From the NCBI GenBank assembly GCA_003510325.1, contig DONB01000112.1, forward strand, positions 1,608 to 14,868: 13,261 nt of DNA, read 5' to 3'. Source of the DNA: Thiobacillus sp. Its GTDB lineage: Bacteria; Pseudomonadota; Gammaproteobacteria; Burkholderiales; Thiobacillaceae. The notes below the pieces were generated by a model, which did no database searches, was not told where the DNA came from, and was given only the letters and a program-made list of their open reading frames with translations. The position numbers and the translations under genes are program-made. Positions 1 to 8,136 of this stretch are shown piece after piece (the stretch's first letter is position 1; each line of letters begins with the position of its first letter).

Positions 1-421
1 CATCGCGCTGCTTGTAAAGTTCACGCAGCTTCTCGAGCGGGTTTTCCGTTTGCAGCAACGGACGATTGCGGTCGTGCCGGGTTCGCTCGTACAAATGCTC
101 AGGAGTGCCCCGCAGATAAATCACCACGCCGTTTCTCTGCAGGTTTTCGCGATTGACCGTCGACAGCACCGCCCCCCCGCCCGTGGCCAGCACGATACCG
201 GGCAAGGCAGTCAGCTCGGCAATCGCCGCTTCCTCCCGGCGACGAAACCCCGCCTCACCCTCGATCTCGAAAATGACCGGGATTTTGACGCCGGTTCGTG
301 CCTCGATCTCATGATCGGAATCGTAGAAGCTGCAGCCGTAATGTTTGGCCAGCAGCCGCCCCACCGTGGTCTTGCCCGCCCCCATCAGTCCGACGAGGTA
401 AAGATTGTCTCGCTTGCTCAT
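1..421 (-). CDS. aroK: Shikimate kinase (AroK), C-terminal part beyond the window
   Basis: Shikimate kinase phosphorylates shikimate with ATP to shikimate-3-phosphate in the chorismate pathway, in the cytoplasm. About 140 residues are visible; family members are usually 170-190, so some 30-50 lie off the left edge. Seen: a P-loop [12 protein letters not shown] at residues 11-22, shikimate-binding Asp36 in YDSD, Arg60 in FRRRE, the glycine triplet GGG at 81-83 (LATGGGAVL), and the LID region with RNRPLL near residue 120. The ATG at 421 is the likely start: an in-frame TAG lies three codons upstream, and the next ATG (residue 13) would delete the P-loop. There is no clear Shine-Dalgarno; GGCGCC immediately precedes the ATG. 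aroB often follows aroK in related genomes, but that position is outside the window. Identification is secure. Confidence 0.96.
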   Translation of the reverse strand, partial: MSKRDNLYLVGLMGAGKTTVGRLLAKHYGCSFYDSDHEIEARTGVKIPVIFEIEGEAGFRRREEAAIAELTALPGIVLATGGGAVLSTVNRENLQRNGVVIYLRGTPEHLYERTRHDRNRPLLQTENPLEKLRELYKQRD

Positions 422-427
422 GGCGCC

Positions 428-433
428 ATTCTA
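428..433 (-). promoter_or_regulatory. Possible -10 element for aroK (TAGAAT)
   Basis: Read on the minus strand, TAGAAT lies six bases upstream of the aroK ATG and downstream of the pilQ terminator. A start site at normal spacing would fall at or next to the ATG, implying a leaderless or nearly leaderless mRNA, which agrees with the missing Shine-Dalgarno. No convincing -35 lies 16-18 bases upstream (the bases are near CAGTCC), so this is tentative. Confidence 0.3.
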
Positions 434-491
434 ATTGAGCGCAGCCCGATGGACTGCTGCGGCCGGGAAGATGCATGCGGAAAATCGCACG

Positions 492-521
492 AAAAAAAGC
501 GCGGGACTCGCCCGCGCTTTT
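492..521 (-). terminator. Intrinsic terminator after pilQ
   Basis: Just downstream of the pilQ stop, the minus strand reads GCGCGGG, a CGAGT loop, CCCGCGC, then seven T. The seven-pair G/C stem is extended by flanking A/T pairs (AAAA before, TTTT after), the classic form of a rho-independent terminator. The opposite strand has only four T after the stem, so termination should be stronger leftward, in the direction of pilMNOPQ. It separates pilQ from aroK. No other feature is evident in the 422-537 gap beyond the possible aroK -10. Confidence 0.88.
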
Positions 522-537
522 CGAGTTGTCCCTGCAA

Positions 538-2739
538 TCAGCGCAGCGACAGGCGCTCGTCGAGAATGCGCGGGGTGAGGAAGATGATCAGCTCGGTCTT
601 GCTGTTTTCCTTGCTCGTGGTCTTGAACAGGTTGCCGAACACCGGGACATCACCCAGCAGCGGCACCTTGCTGGTCAGGGAACGCTCGGTCCCGTCGAAA
701 ATGCCGCCCAGCACCAGGGTTTCGCCGTTGTTCACCCTCACCTGCGTCTTGATCCGCTTGGTGTCGATCGCCGGGATGTCATCGCCAATTTCCGGCACGA
801 TGCGTACAGAATCTTTCTGCACCTCGACGGTCAGGATGATCGAATCATTGTTCAGGATCTGCGGATCGACCAGCAGGCACAGGAAGGCGTCCTTGAACGT
901 CACCGTCTGCTGGAGAACGCCGTTCGTGAGCTGAGTCGTGATATAGGGAACCTGTGTGCCGTTCAGAATCACCGCCGGCTTCTGGTTGGACGTCACCACG
1001 CGCGGATTGGAAATCACCTTGCCCTTGTCGTCGGCCTCAAGCGCACGCAGCTCCAGTGTCAGCAGATTGCCGTTTGCAAGGTTCAGCAGGGATAGCGCCA
1101 GTTCACCTGCGCCGGTTACAGCGGGCAGCGCCTGCCCAAGCCCATCTACACTGCCCGTATGAGGGTCGCCAAACAGGCTGCTGGTCTTGGCCGCTGTGAA
1201 GCCCAGGCGCGCGCCCAGATCGCGGCTCCAGCCGTCGGTCGCCACAACCACCCGCGCCTCGATCATGACCTGACGCGCAGGCACATCCAGCCGCGCAAGC
1301 AGCTCGCGAATTTCCTGAATCTTGCTTGCCGTGTCGGTGATGATCAGCGTATTGGTTTTCAGTTCATAGGTTGCGCGGCCGCGCTTGGTCAGGATTTTCT
1401 GATCGGTTTCAGAGTTGCCTTTCCCCTTCTGCATGGCCTGCGCCGCGGCTGCGCCCCCCAGGCCTTGCGCCTGCGCCGAACAGTTCACTTCATTGTTCGT
1501 CGCCGAGTTGAGGAACGCGCCTGAGGCAAAACCGTACAGCATGGTTTGCGCCTCATCCGCCCGCATGTAGTTGAGCTGGATGTATTCGGTGACCATCGGC
1601 TCCAGATCGACCACGGCCGACCTGGCCTCGAGTTCCTGCTTTTCCTTGGTCAGCAATTCGTCCTTGGGCGCGACCCAGATCACGTTGCCGTTCTGGCGCT
1701 TGTCCAGCCCCTTGGTCTGCATGATGAGGTCGAGCGCCTGGTCCCACGGCACGTCTTTCAGGCGCAGCGTCAGGTTGCCGGCCACGGTATCGCTCGCTAC
1801 GATATTGAGGCCTGTGAAGTCGGCGATGACCTGCAGCACCGAGCGGACCTCGACATTCTGGAAATTGAGCGAGAGCTTCTCGCCGACGTATTTCACCCGG
1901 CCGTCTGCCGTCTTTTTCTGCGCATCGTCGCTCTGCTTGACCTCAACGATGAAACTGTTGTCGGTCTGATAAGCCGAATATTCCCAGCCGCCCTTGGGCT
2001 GGATCACCATGCGCGTGTTGTCGCCCAGGGTATAGGTTTCGACAATCTGCACCGGCGTGCCGAAATCGGCCACGTCGAGACGACGCTGCAGGGCCTTGGG
2101 CAGTTCGGTGCCGATGAAATCGACGACCACGCCGTTGGCCTGCTGGCGGATGTTGATGCCGGCCTGGGCGTCGGACAGCGTGGTGACGATGCGTGCTTCG
2201 CCCGCAGCGCCGCGGCGGAAATCGACATCGCGAATGCTATGGCGTGCCACGCCGGGTGCGGGCTCGGCAAAGCGCGGACTGGCGTTTACCGGTGCTGCTG
2301 CGTCCATGCCGATATCGCCCAGCGCGATCAACAGCGATTTGCCGTCGATCGTGGCGTCGTACTCGACAGACTTGTTCAGGTTCAGCACCAGGCGCGTGCG
2401 CGTACCGGCCTGCACCACGTTCACGCTTGCCAAGGGGCCGAGATTGGCCTCGACGGTATTGCGTCCCAGTGCGTTGCCGGTGTCGGGCAGATCCAGCGCG
2501 ATGCGCGGCGGGTTGCCGACCGTGAAGCCCGCCGGCGTGGCGGTCAAGGCATTCTTGAGATTGACCCGCACCACCACCTTGCCGCCTGGCAGGGTCGTGG
2601 TCTCGACGCTCTGCACCGCGTTGCCGGTTGGCGGCGCGTCGGCAGCGCGCACCGCGAACGGGAGCATCAGGCCGGTGAACAAAGCGATCCCGAACAGGTG
2701 ACGGGTCATTTTCTGGGCAATTTTGGGCAATGCGTTCAT
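538..2739 (-). CDS. pilQ: Type IV pilus outer-membrane secretin PilQ
   Basis: PilQ forms the multimeric outer-membrane channel through which the type IV pilus is extended and retracted. The 733 residues show a Sec signal peptide (hydrophobic core about 14-30, likely cleavage after AVRA, residue 32), two peptidoglycan-binding AMIN-type domains (about 44-140 and 167-268), a short secretin/TonB-type N domain (about 288-345, LNFQNVEVRSVLQVIADFTG), a secretin N1-type domain (about 384-486) and the C-terminal secretin beta-barrel domain (about 490-727). Typical secretin motifs include VMIEARVV at 491-498, the segment around IDTKRIKTQV at 658-667, and VPLLGDVPVFGNLF at 692-705. The N1-type domain carries a low-complexity Ala/Gly/Gln insert at about 405-450. 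AGAGG lies six bases before the ATG. It is the last gene of pilMNOPQ, 30 bases after pilP and followed by a terminator. Confidence 0.97.
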   Translation of the reverse strand: MNALPKIAQKMTRHLFGIALFTGLMLPFAVRAADAPPTGNAVQSVETTTLPGGKVVVRVNLKNALTATPAGFTVGNPPRIALDLPDTGNALGRNTVEANLGPLASVNVVQAGTRTRLVLNLNKSVEYDATIDGKSLLIALGDIGMDAAAPVNASPRFAEPAPGVARHSIRDVDFRRGAAGEARIVTTLSDAQAGINIRQQANGVVVDFIGTELPKALQRRLDVADFGTPVQIVETYTLGDNTRMVIQPKGGWEYSAYQTDNSFIVEVKQSDDAQKKTADGRVKYVGEKLSLNFQNVEVRSVLQVIADFTGLNIVASDTVAGNLTLRLKDVPWDQALDLIMQTKGLDKRQNGNVIWVAPKDELLTKEKQELEARSAVVDLEPMVTEYIQLNYMRADEAQTMLYGFASGAFLNSATNNEVNCSAQAQGLGGAAAAQAMQKGKGNSETDQKILTKRGRATYELKTNTLIITDTASKIQEIRELLARLDVPARQVMIEARVVVATDGWSRDLGARLGFTAAKTSSLFGDPHTGSVDGLGQALPAVTGAGELALSLLNLANGNLLTLELRALEADDKGKVISNPRVVTSNQKPAVILNGTQVPYITTQLTNGVLQQTVTFKDAFLCLLVDPQILNNDSIILTVEVQKDSVRIVPEIGDDIPAIDTKRIKTQVRVNNGETLVLGGIFDGTERSLTSKVPLLGDVPVFGNLFKTTSKENSKTELIIFLTPRILDERLSLR

Positions 2740-2769
2740 GTCAGCCTCTTTGAAATTCAGTGCTACGAA

Positions 2770-3267
2770 TCATTCTTGCAAAATCAGGGTGCTGGTGCGT
2801 TCGGACCAATCTCCGGCGCTGTCCTGAACAATCTCACGCAATGTCACTTCACTGTCGCTGATCTGCGTGATGAGGCCGAAATTCTGGCCGACATAATTGC
2901 CCTTCCTGACGTGGTAAATCGCGTTGTCCGGAGTTTTGATCACCGCATGGATCACCCCTTGTTTGGACAGCATGCCGACCATCTTCAGGGTTTCCAGCGA
3001 GAAAGACTCCAGCGGCTCGCGCGGGCGGTTGAAATCGGGTTGCATGCCCCCTCCGCCGCCAGTCGAGAGTTTTCTAGGTTTGAACGGGTCAGGCAGGTCA
3101 AAAGCATTGTAGGTGAACGGTTCGTATACCTTGACCTCGGGCAAGGGCTCGATCTTGCCCTGCATGTCCTTGCCCGTTTCATCCACAAAGGTTCGCAGAT
3201 CTTCCAGATTGCCGCCGCCACAGCCGGTCAGCCCCAACAGGATCACGATGCTGGCCAGGCGCTTCAT
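2770..3267 (-). CDS. pilP: Type IV pilus inner-membrane lipoprotein PilP
   Basis: PilP is a periplasmic lipoprotein that bridges the PilN/PilO inner-membrane complex to the N-terminal domains of PilQ. The 165 residues are near the family norm. Seen: a lipoprotein signal peptide with lipobox LTGC (Cys16 predicted lipidated), a mostly disordered Pro/Gly-rich stretch (about 20-85) with NAFDLPDPFKPRK and a run of five Gly near 71-75, then the compact C-terminal beta domain (about 87-165) starting FSLETLKMVGML and containing the GNYVGQNFGLI segment. Gly follows the lipidated Cys; there is no Asp retention signal at +2, and I draw no localisation conclusion from that. Its ATG overlaps the pilO stop by four bases (ATGA), implying translational coupling. 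It is identified by motif and operon position together. Confidence 0.95.
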   Translation of the reverse strand: MKRLASIVILLGLTGCGGGNLEDLRTFVDETGKDMQGKIEPLPEVKVYEPFTYNAFDLPDPFKPRKLSTGGGGGMQPDFNRPREPLESFSLETLKMVGMLSKQGVIHAVIKTPDNAIYHVRKGNYVGQNFGLITQISDSEVTLREIVQDSAGDWSERTSTLILQE

Positions 3268-3920
3268 TTCTTTTTCCCCTTGCCTTTTTTCTTGCTCTCG
3301 GCCTCTTTCTCTTTGATTTCGGCCTGCTTGCGGGCGATCAACTCTTCCTCGTCCAGATAGCGATACGTCTTGACGATGGCATCCATGTTCAGCACACCGT
3401 CTTTGGCTGGCATCAAAGCGATATTCTGCAAAGTCACGATGCGCGACAGCTTGGAGACGTCGCTGACAAAAGCGGCGATGTCGTGATATCCGCCGGTGAC
3501 TTTGACGCGAATCGGCGTCTCCGCGTAAAACTCGGAAACGGTTTCGGTTTCGGGTTTGAACAAGTCAAACTGCAGCCCTCGCCCCAACCCCGCCTGGTTG
3601 ACGTCGGTAATCAAAGCATCCATTTCCTGCTTGTTGGGCAATTGCTTCAACAGCGCGCCGAAAGCCTGCTCGATATCGGCCAGTTGCTTGGTATAGGCTT
3701 CCAGGTTGATGGCCTGGTTTTTCTTGGTGGTGAACACACTGCGAAGTTGCGTTTCCTTCTGCTTGGCCGCGCTCAGCGCCTCCATCCCACCGCGCCAGTC
3801 GAGCCACCAGCCCGCAACCACGATCGCTACACACAGCAGCGCCAATGCCCCCAGCTTGGTCGGCATCGGCCAGACGGCCAGCGTCTTCAGGTCGAGTTTA
3901 TTGATTTCGCCCAGGGTCAT
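3264..3920 (-). CDS. pilO: Type IV pilus inner-membrane alignment protein PilO
   Basis: PilO pairs with PilN in the inner membrane and, through PilP, connects the pilus motor to PilQ. The 218 residues contain a short cytoplasmic N-terminus, one membrane segment (about 22-41, LGALALLCVAIVVAGWWLDW), a periplasmic coiled-coil region (about 45-95) and a ferredoxin-like C-terminal domain (about 115-192) with IRVKVTGGYHDIAAFVSDVS. The last 20 or so residues form a charged tail dominated by Lys (ending SKKKGKGKKK), longer and more basic than I would expect from the folded domain alone. Both ends overlap neighbours by ATGA (pilN upstream, pilP downstream). Sequence similarity between PilO proteins is modest, so operon position supports the call. 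Confidence 0.94.
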   Translation of the reverse strand: MTLGEINKLDLKTLAVWPMPTKLGALALLCVAIVVAGWWLDWRGGMEALSAAKQKETQLRSVFTTKKNQAINLEAYTKQLADIEQAFGALLKQLPNKQEMDALITDVNQAGLGRGLQFDLFKPETETVSEFYAETPIRVKVTGGYHDIAAFVSDVSKLSRIVTLQNIALMPAKDGVLNMDAIVKTYRYLDEEELIARKQAEIKEKEAESKKKGKGKKK

Positions 3921-4495
3921 GCCTTGCCCCCTTCAACATTTGCGTCATCGCTCTGCTGACGGATCTGCTTGACCGTCAGCACGAATTCGTTGGCGCGCAG
4001 ATTGTTGACCGTGACAGCCTTGATTTCGACCAGATTGGCCAAATCGAACCAGGGCGAGTCGTTCAGATTGCGCATCAACGTGGAAACGCGCGCGCTCGAC
4101 TGGGTATAACCGCTGATGGTGATGAGATCGCCCTCCTGCTTGAAGGATTTGAGATACAGGCCGTCGGGCAACAGGCGGATCATCTGATCGAACAGATGAA
4201 CGACCTCGGTACGGTTGGATTGCAAGGTCTCGACGACCCGCTTGCGTTCCAGCAGTGCCTGGGTTTGCTCTCGGATCTTCTTGATTTCGCCGATCTGGCC
4301 GTCAAGTTTGGCGATTTCCTGTTCGAGGTAGGCGTTGCGCGCATCCTGCGTCGACTGGCGGGCGGCAATCAGGCTGTGTCCAAGAACGACGGCAACCACG
4401 CCTGCCGCAACGGCAATGCCAAGCAGAATATTGAACTGGCGCCGCCGTGCAGCACGCGCAAGTTCGCGATGGGGGAGCAGGTTAATGCGGATCAT
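3917..4495 (-). CDS. pilN: Type IV pilus inner-membrane alignment protein PilN
   Basis: PilN is a bitopic membrane protein whose short cytoplasmic N-terminus docks into PilM while its periplasmic part dimerises with PilO. The diagnostic PilM-binding motif INLLPHRE is at residues 4-11, followed by a basic patch (RAARRR), a membrane segment (about 23-44), a coiled coil (about 50-95) and a ferredoxin-like domain (about 98-180) including DGLYLKSFKQEGDLITISGY. The length of 192 residues fits the family. The ATG overlaps the pilM stop (ATGA), and GGAGG inside the end of pilM lies 11 bases upstream, a rather long spacing. The stop overlaps the pilO start in the same way. Confidence 0.96.
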   Translation of the reverse strand: MIRINLLPHRELARAARRRQFNILLGIAVAAGVVAVVLGHSLIAARQSTQDARNAYLEQEIAKLDGQIGEIKKIREQTQALLERKRVVETLQSNRTEVVHLFDQMIRLLPDGLYLKSFKQEGDLITISGYTQSSARVSTLMRNLNDSPWFDLANLVEIKAVTVNNLRANEFVLTVKQIRQQSDDANVEGGKA

Positions 4496-5580
4496 TGGGG
4501 GTCAAACCTCCGCATGGCAAGGCCGCAGGCGACAAACAGGGAAGGCGCGTCGGCGGTCAGCGCCTGCGGCCGGATTTTTGGGCCGACTGCCATGTTGGCA
4601 AACGGATTGACGACCATGGTCGGCGTACCGGTGCGCTGGGAGACCACTTCATCGATACCGGGAATCATGGCACCGCCGCCGGCGAGAAGAATCTGATCGA
4701 CCTTGCGGTACTGGGTGGAGGTGGTGAACAGCTGCAGCGCACGGCCGATTTCCATTGCCAGCGTTTCGCTGTAGGGCTGCAGCACTTCCATGTCATAGCT
4801 TTCGGGCAACGTACCCTTGCGCTTGGCGTTCTCGGCCTCTTCGCTGGTCATGCCGTATCGCCGTGAAATTTCATTGTTGAGCTGATTGCCACCGAACCCG
4901 TGCTCACGCAGGTAAACCGACTCGTTGTCGTTGAGAATGTTGATGTGCATGTTCTGGGCACCCACATCGATGATCGCCACGGTCTGTCCGGCGCCGCTGT
5001 TAGGCAACAGGTGGGCGATCTGCTCGTACGCAGCCTGCGTGGCGAAGGACTCGACATCCATGACCAACGCCTTCAATCCGGCGGCCTGCACTGCCGCAAC
5101 CCGATCTTCGACTTTTTCCTTGCGCGCGGCAGCGAGCAGTATCTGCACGTCCTCAGGGCTGGCCGGCGACTCGCCGAGAACCTGAAAATCCAGATTCACT
5201 TCATCCAGCGAGAAGGGAATGACCTGGTTGGCTTCGGTTTCCACCTGATTTTCCAGATCAATGCCTTTCAGGCTGGCCGGTGCCAGGATCTTTTTGGTGA
5301 TGACCGCCGAAGACGGCAACGCAAGCGCAACGTTCTTGATCCGGGTGCCGAGGTTTCGCCATGCCGTACGCAGCGTGTCAGCCACCTGATCCAAGTTGGC
5401 GATATTGCCGTCGGTCACCGCATCCTTGGGCAGGGGCTCGATGACATAGCGTTCCACCCGCAGCATGCCCTTGCCGGCATCGGACAGTTCCACCAGCTTG
5501 ACCGCAGTCGTACTGATGTCGAGTCCGAGGATGGGCAGGCCTTTGGCAGACAGCCAGTCCAGATTAATATTCAGGTGCAA
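4492..5580 (-). CDS. pilM: Type IV pilus actin-like ATPase PilM
   Basis: PilM is a cytoplasmic FtsA/MreB-like nucleotide-binding protein that binds the PilN N-terminus and helps link the alignment complex to the pilus motor. The 362 residues show the actin-fold phosphate-1 motif at 19-32 (LDISTTAVKLVEL), the phosphate-2 motif at 203-216 (IIDVGAQNMHINIL) and the adenosine motif LLAGGGAMIPGI at 298-309. The start is taken as TTG at 5580: AAAGGA lies six bases upstream, and translation from there gives the usual short leader before the conserved LGLDIS segment. No ATG in this frame precedes that segment. It is the first gene of pilMNOPQ, and its stop overlaps pilN by four bases. The call is secure; the TTG start is likely but not proven. 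Confidence 0.96.
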   Translation of the reverse strand: MHLNINLDWLSAKGLPILGLDISTTAVKLVELSDAGKGMLRVERYVIEPLPKDAVTDGNIANLDQVADTLRTAWRNLGTRIKNVALALPSSAVITKKILAPASLKGIDLENQVETEANQVIPFSLDEVNLDFQVLGESPASPEDVQILLAAARKEKVEDRVAAVQAAGLKALVMDVESFATQAAYEQIAHLLPNSGAGQTVAIIDVGAQNMHINILNDNESVYLREHGFGGNQLNNEISRRYGMTSEEAENAKRKGTLPESYDMEVLQPYSETLAMEIGRALQLFTTSTQYRKVDQILLAGGGAMIPGIDEVVSQRTGTPTMVVNPFANMAVGPKIRPQALTADAPSLFVACGLAMRRFDPQ

Positions 5581-5769
5581 GGGTTTTCCTTTACGCTTCT
5601 GTGAGTTGGCGCTTTTTGTTGTTATTGTTTTTAGATGCTAGCAACAACACACGGTTTTTAACAGTTTTTTTCTCGCCACACCGCAAGAGTTGAACATGTG
5701 TGTCCAATTTCCAACACCACTAACGCCTATAATCGGCGGAAACTTTAGGCAATAAATCAAAGGAACCGG
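5581..5769. promoter_or_regulatory. AT-rich divergent control region between pilM and the PBP1A gene
   Basis: This 189-base gap is clearly more AT-rich than its surroundings and must hold promoters for the leftward pil operon and the rightward PBP operon. On the minus strand a weak pair, TTGTTG (5642-5647) and TAACAA (5619-5624), is spaced 17 bases and could serve pilM; each box matches the consensus at only three of six positions. The leader between 5600 and 5650 is rich in AACAA/TTGTT runs. I found no GG-N10-GC sigma-54 pattern on either strand that I would defend. No gene is supported here. Confidence 0.5.
5728..5733 (+). promoter_or_regulatory. -10 box (TATAAT) of the PBP1A operon
   Basis: A perfect TATAAT lies 36 bases upstream of the PBP1A ATG. 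The expected -35 position (about 5704-5710) reads near CCAATTT, a poor match, and a better TTGAAC at 5690-5695 is 32 bases away, too far. The promoter may depend on an activator or on its strong -10. The ribosome site AAAGGA at 5759-5764 lies five bases before the ATG. Confidence 0.55.
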
Positions 5770-8136
5770 ATGTTTTCCAAATGGTGGCATTACGCACTGG
5801 CCCTGGTCGTCAGCCTCGGCGTAGTCGGCACGGCCTTGGCCGGACTGGCGGCTGCATTGATCTATCCCAATCTGCCGCCGCTCGAAGCGCTCACCGATTA
5901 CAAGCCCAAATTGCCGCTCCGTGTCTACACGGCTGACGGTGCCCTGATCGGCGAATTCGGCGAGGAGCGCCGAGCATTCATCGCCATCGCCCAGGTACCG
6001 GACTACATGAAGCAGGCCATCATCGCTGCCGAAGACGAGCGCTTCTATACCCATGGCGGCGTCGACACCCTGGGCGTACTGCGCGCGGCGGGCTCGAACC
6101 TGCTGTCCGGCGGCGCCAAGGAGGGAGCCTCCACCATCACCATGCAAGTGGCGCGCAACTTCTTCCTGTCGAATGAAAAAACGCTCAGTCGCAAATTGTC
6201 CGAAGCCATGCTGGCGATGAAGATCGAGCACAATCTGTCGAAGGACAAAATCCTCGAGCTGTACATCAACCAGATCTACCTCGGCCAGCGTGCTTACGGT
6301 TTCGAAGCCGCAGCACGTACTTACTTCGGCAAACCCATGAAAGAGTTGTCGCTGGCCGAGTTCGCCATGCTGGCCGGCTTGCCCAAGGCGCCGTCGCGCT
6401 ACAACCCGGTGGTCAACTTCCCGCGCGCCAAGGCGCGCCAGGAATATGTGCTGGGGCGCATGAAGACACTCAAATTCATCGACACGCCGACCTGGCAGGC
6501 TGCGGTCAAGCAAAAGCTGGTCATCCGCCAGGCGCGCCCGCAGGCCGACCTCCCTGCCGACTATGCCGCCGAGATGGTGCGCCAGACGCTGTTCGAGAAA
6601 TATGGTGAATCGATCTACAGTTCGGGCTACAAGGTGGTCACCACACTGCAGCGCGCCCAACAGGCCGCGGCCAATATCGCGGTGTGGCAGGGCATTGCCG
6701 ATTACGACCAGCGCTACGGCTACCGCGGACCCGAAAAGCAGATCAGTCTGCCCGCCGACAAGGCGCAGCGCGAAGCAGCGATCGCCAGCGCATTGGAAGA
6801 CGTCGGCCCGGTCAGCGACATGCAACCGGCAGTGGTGATCAGCATCAACGCCAAACAGATTCGCGCCCAGCTGCGGGATGGCAAAACAGTGGAGATCACG
6901 GGACCCTCAGTCAAGTGGGTTGCGAACTGGGCTGCCGGCAAAAAGGGGCGGCAATTCATTCCGGGCGCCGTGGTGCGCGTACAGGCGGTCGGTAGCCCGC
7001 CACGCTGGCGGCTGACCCAACTGCCCGAGGTTGAAGCCGCACTGGTCGCCCTGAACCCCAATGACGGGGCGATTACCGCCCTGGTCGGCGGGTTTGATTT
7101 CAATCGCAACAAGTTCAACCGCGTGACGCAAGCCTGGCGGCAGCCGGGATCCAGCTTCAAGCCCTTCATCTATTCAGCGGCGCTGGAAAAAGGCTATACC
7201 CCGGCCACCATCATCGACGACGCGCCGCTCTCCCTGACCGCCGAAGAGGCTGGCGGGACCGCCTGGGAACCGCAGAACTACGACGGCAGCACCAGCGGTC
7301 CGGTGCGCATGCGAAGCGCGCTCACCAAGTCTCTGAATCTGGTGTCGATCCGTATCCTGCAGGGCATCGGCCCGTATTACGCACGCGACTACATCCGCCG
7401 CTTCGGCTTCGACCCGGCACGCCACCCGCCTTATCTCACCATGGCACTCGGTGCGGGTAGCGTCACACCACTGCAGATGGCGGCGGCCTATGGCGTATTC
7501 GCCAACGGGGGCTTTAGCGTCACGCCTTACCTGATCGACAAGGTGTATGACAAGGACGGGCGCCTGCTGATGCAGTCGAACCCGCAAAAAGCCGGCGGCA
7601 ATGCGCCGCGCGTGATCGACCCGCGCAACGCCTGGCTGATGACCACCATGATGCAGGATGTGGTGCGCTACGGCACCGCAGCCCGCGCAGGGCAGCTCGG
7701 ACGCAACGATCTTGCCGGCAAGACGGGTACCACCAACGATGCGCGCGACACCTGGTTCGCAGGATACAACCCCAATCTGGTAGCGATCACCTGGATGGGC
7801 TTCGACCAGCCGCGGTCGATGGGGCGTCGGGAAACGGGTTCGCAATCGGCTCTGCCGATCTGGATGCGCTTCATGGGCACGGCACTCAAAGGCGTACCGC
7901 AGAAAGGCTGGACCATGCCCCCGGGAATCATTACCGTAAAAATCGACCCGTCCACCGGCACCCGCATGAACGAGACGGTGTTGGACGACCTGCTGGACAG
8001 TTTGCTGGGGGATGCGAACACCGGCATGGTGGAACATTTTTATCAGGAATTCCCACCGCCCGATGCCGGCGCAGCCAGCTGGGAGGCCGACCCCAGCGAG
8101 ACACCCGCTTCGCCTGTACCGGAAACGCAGCCATGA
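5770..8136 (+). CDS. mrcA: Penicillin-binding protein 1A (bifunctional class A PBP)
   Basis: This enzyme polymerises lipid II into glycan strands (transglycosylase) and cross-links stem peptides (DD-transpeptidase) on the periplasmic face of the inner membrane. The 788 residues contain one N-terminal membrane anchor (about 8-31), a GT51 domain (about 55-230) with EDERFY at 88-93 (catalytic Glu88), GASTITMQVARN at 119-130 and LELYINQIYLG at 162-172, an OB-like insert (about 325-420), and a transpeptidase domain (about 425-740) with SSFK at 461-464 (active Ser461), SLN at 521-523 and KTGTT at 651-655. All catalytic motifs are intact. The C-terminal 30 residues are Pro/Glu-rich and probably disordered. 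AAAGGA precedes the ATG. The gene is divergent from pilM, as mrcA/ponA often is next to pilMNOPQ in proteobacteria, and its stop overlaps the next gene by ATGA. ponA is a common synonym. Confidence 0.97.
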   Translation: MFSKWWHYALALVVSLGVVGTALAGLAAALIYPNLPPLEALTDYKPKLPLRVYTADGALIGEFGEERRAFIAIAQVPDYMKQAIIAAEDERFYTHGGVDTLGVLRAAGSNLLSGGAKEGASTITMQVARNFFLSNEKTLSRKLSEAMLAMKIEHNLSKDKILELYINQIYLGQRAYGFEAAARTYFGKPMKELSLAEFAMLAGLPKAPSRYNPVVNFPRAKARQEYVLGRMKTLKFIDTPTWQAAVKQKLVIRQARPQADLPADYAAEMVRQTLFEKYGESIYSSGYKVVTTLQRAQQAAANIAVWQGIADYDQRYGYRGPEKQISLPADKAQREAAIASALEDVGPVSDMQPAVVISINAKQIRAQLRDGKTVEITGPSVKWVANWAAGKKGRQFIPGAVVRVQAVGSPPRWRLTQLPEVEAALVALNPNDGAITALVGGFDFNRNKFNRVTQAWRQPGSSFKPFIYSAALEKGYTPATIIDDAPLSLTAEEAGGTAWEPQNYDGSTSGPVRMRSALTKSLNLVSIRILQGIGPYYARDYIRRFGFDPARHPPYLTMALGAGSVTPLQMAAAYGVFANGGFSVTPYLIDKVYDKDGRLLMQSNPQKAGGNAPRVIDPRNAWLMTTMMQDVVRYGTAARAGQLGRNDLAGKTGTTNDARDTWFAGYNPNLVAITWMGFDQPRSMGRRETGSQSALPIWMRFMGTALKGVPQKGWTMPPGIITVKIDPSTGTRMNETVLDDLLDSLLGDANTGMVEHFYQEFPPPDAGAASWEADPSETPASPVPETQP

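Noticed and set aside
3048..3079. Gly codon run in pilP as a repeat element
   Set aside because: It simply encodes a flexible Gly stretch in the disordered part of PilP; there is no repeat beyond five codons.
1546..3360. Long plus-strand open frame (about 600 codons) opposite pilQ and pilP
   Set aside because: It is antisense to two well-identified genes, has no recognisable domains, and is rich in His, Gln, Asp and Arg as expected for the complement of a GC-rich coding region.
5638..6825. Minus-strand open frame covering the pilM-PBP1A gap and the start of the PBP1A gene
   Set aside because: It is antisense to the intact GT51 domain and shows no protein family features; its presence in the gap is only its N-terminal or upstream end.
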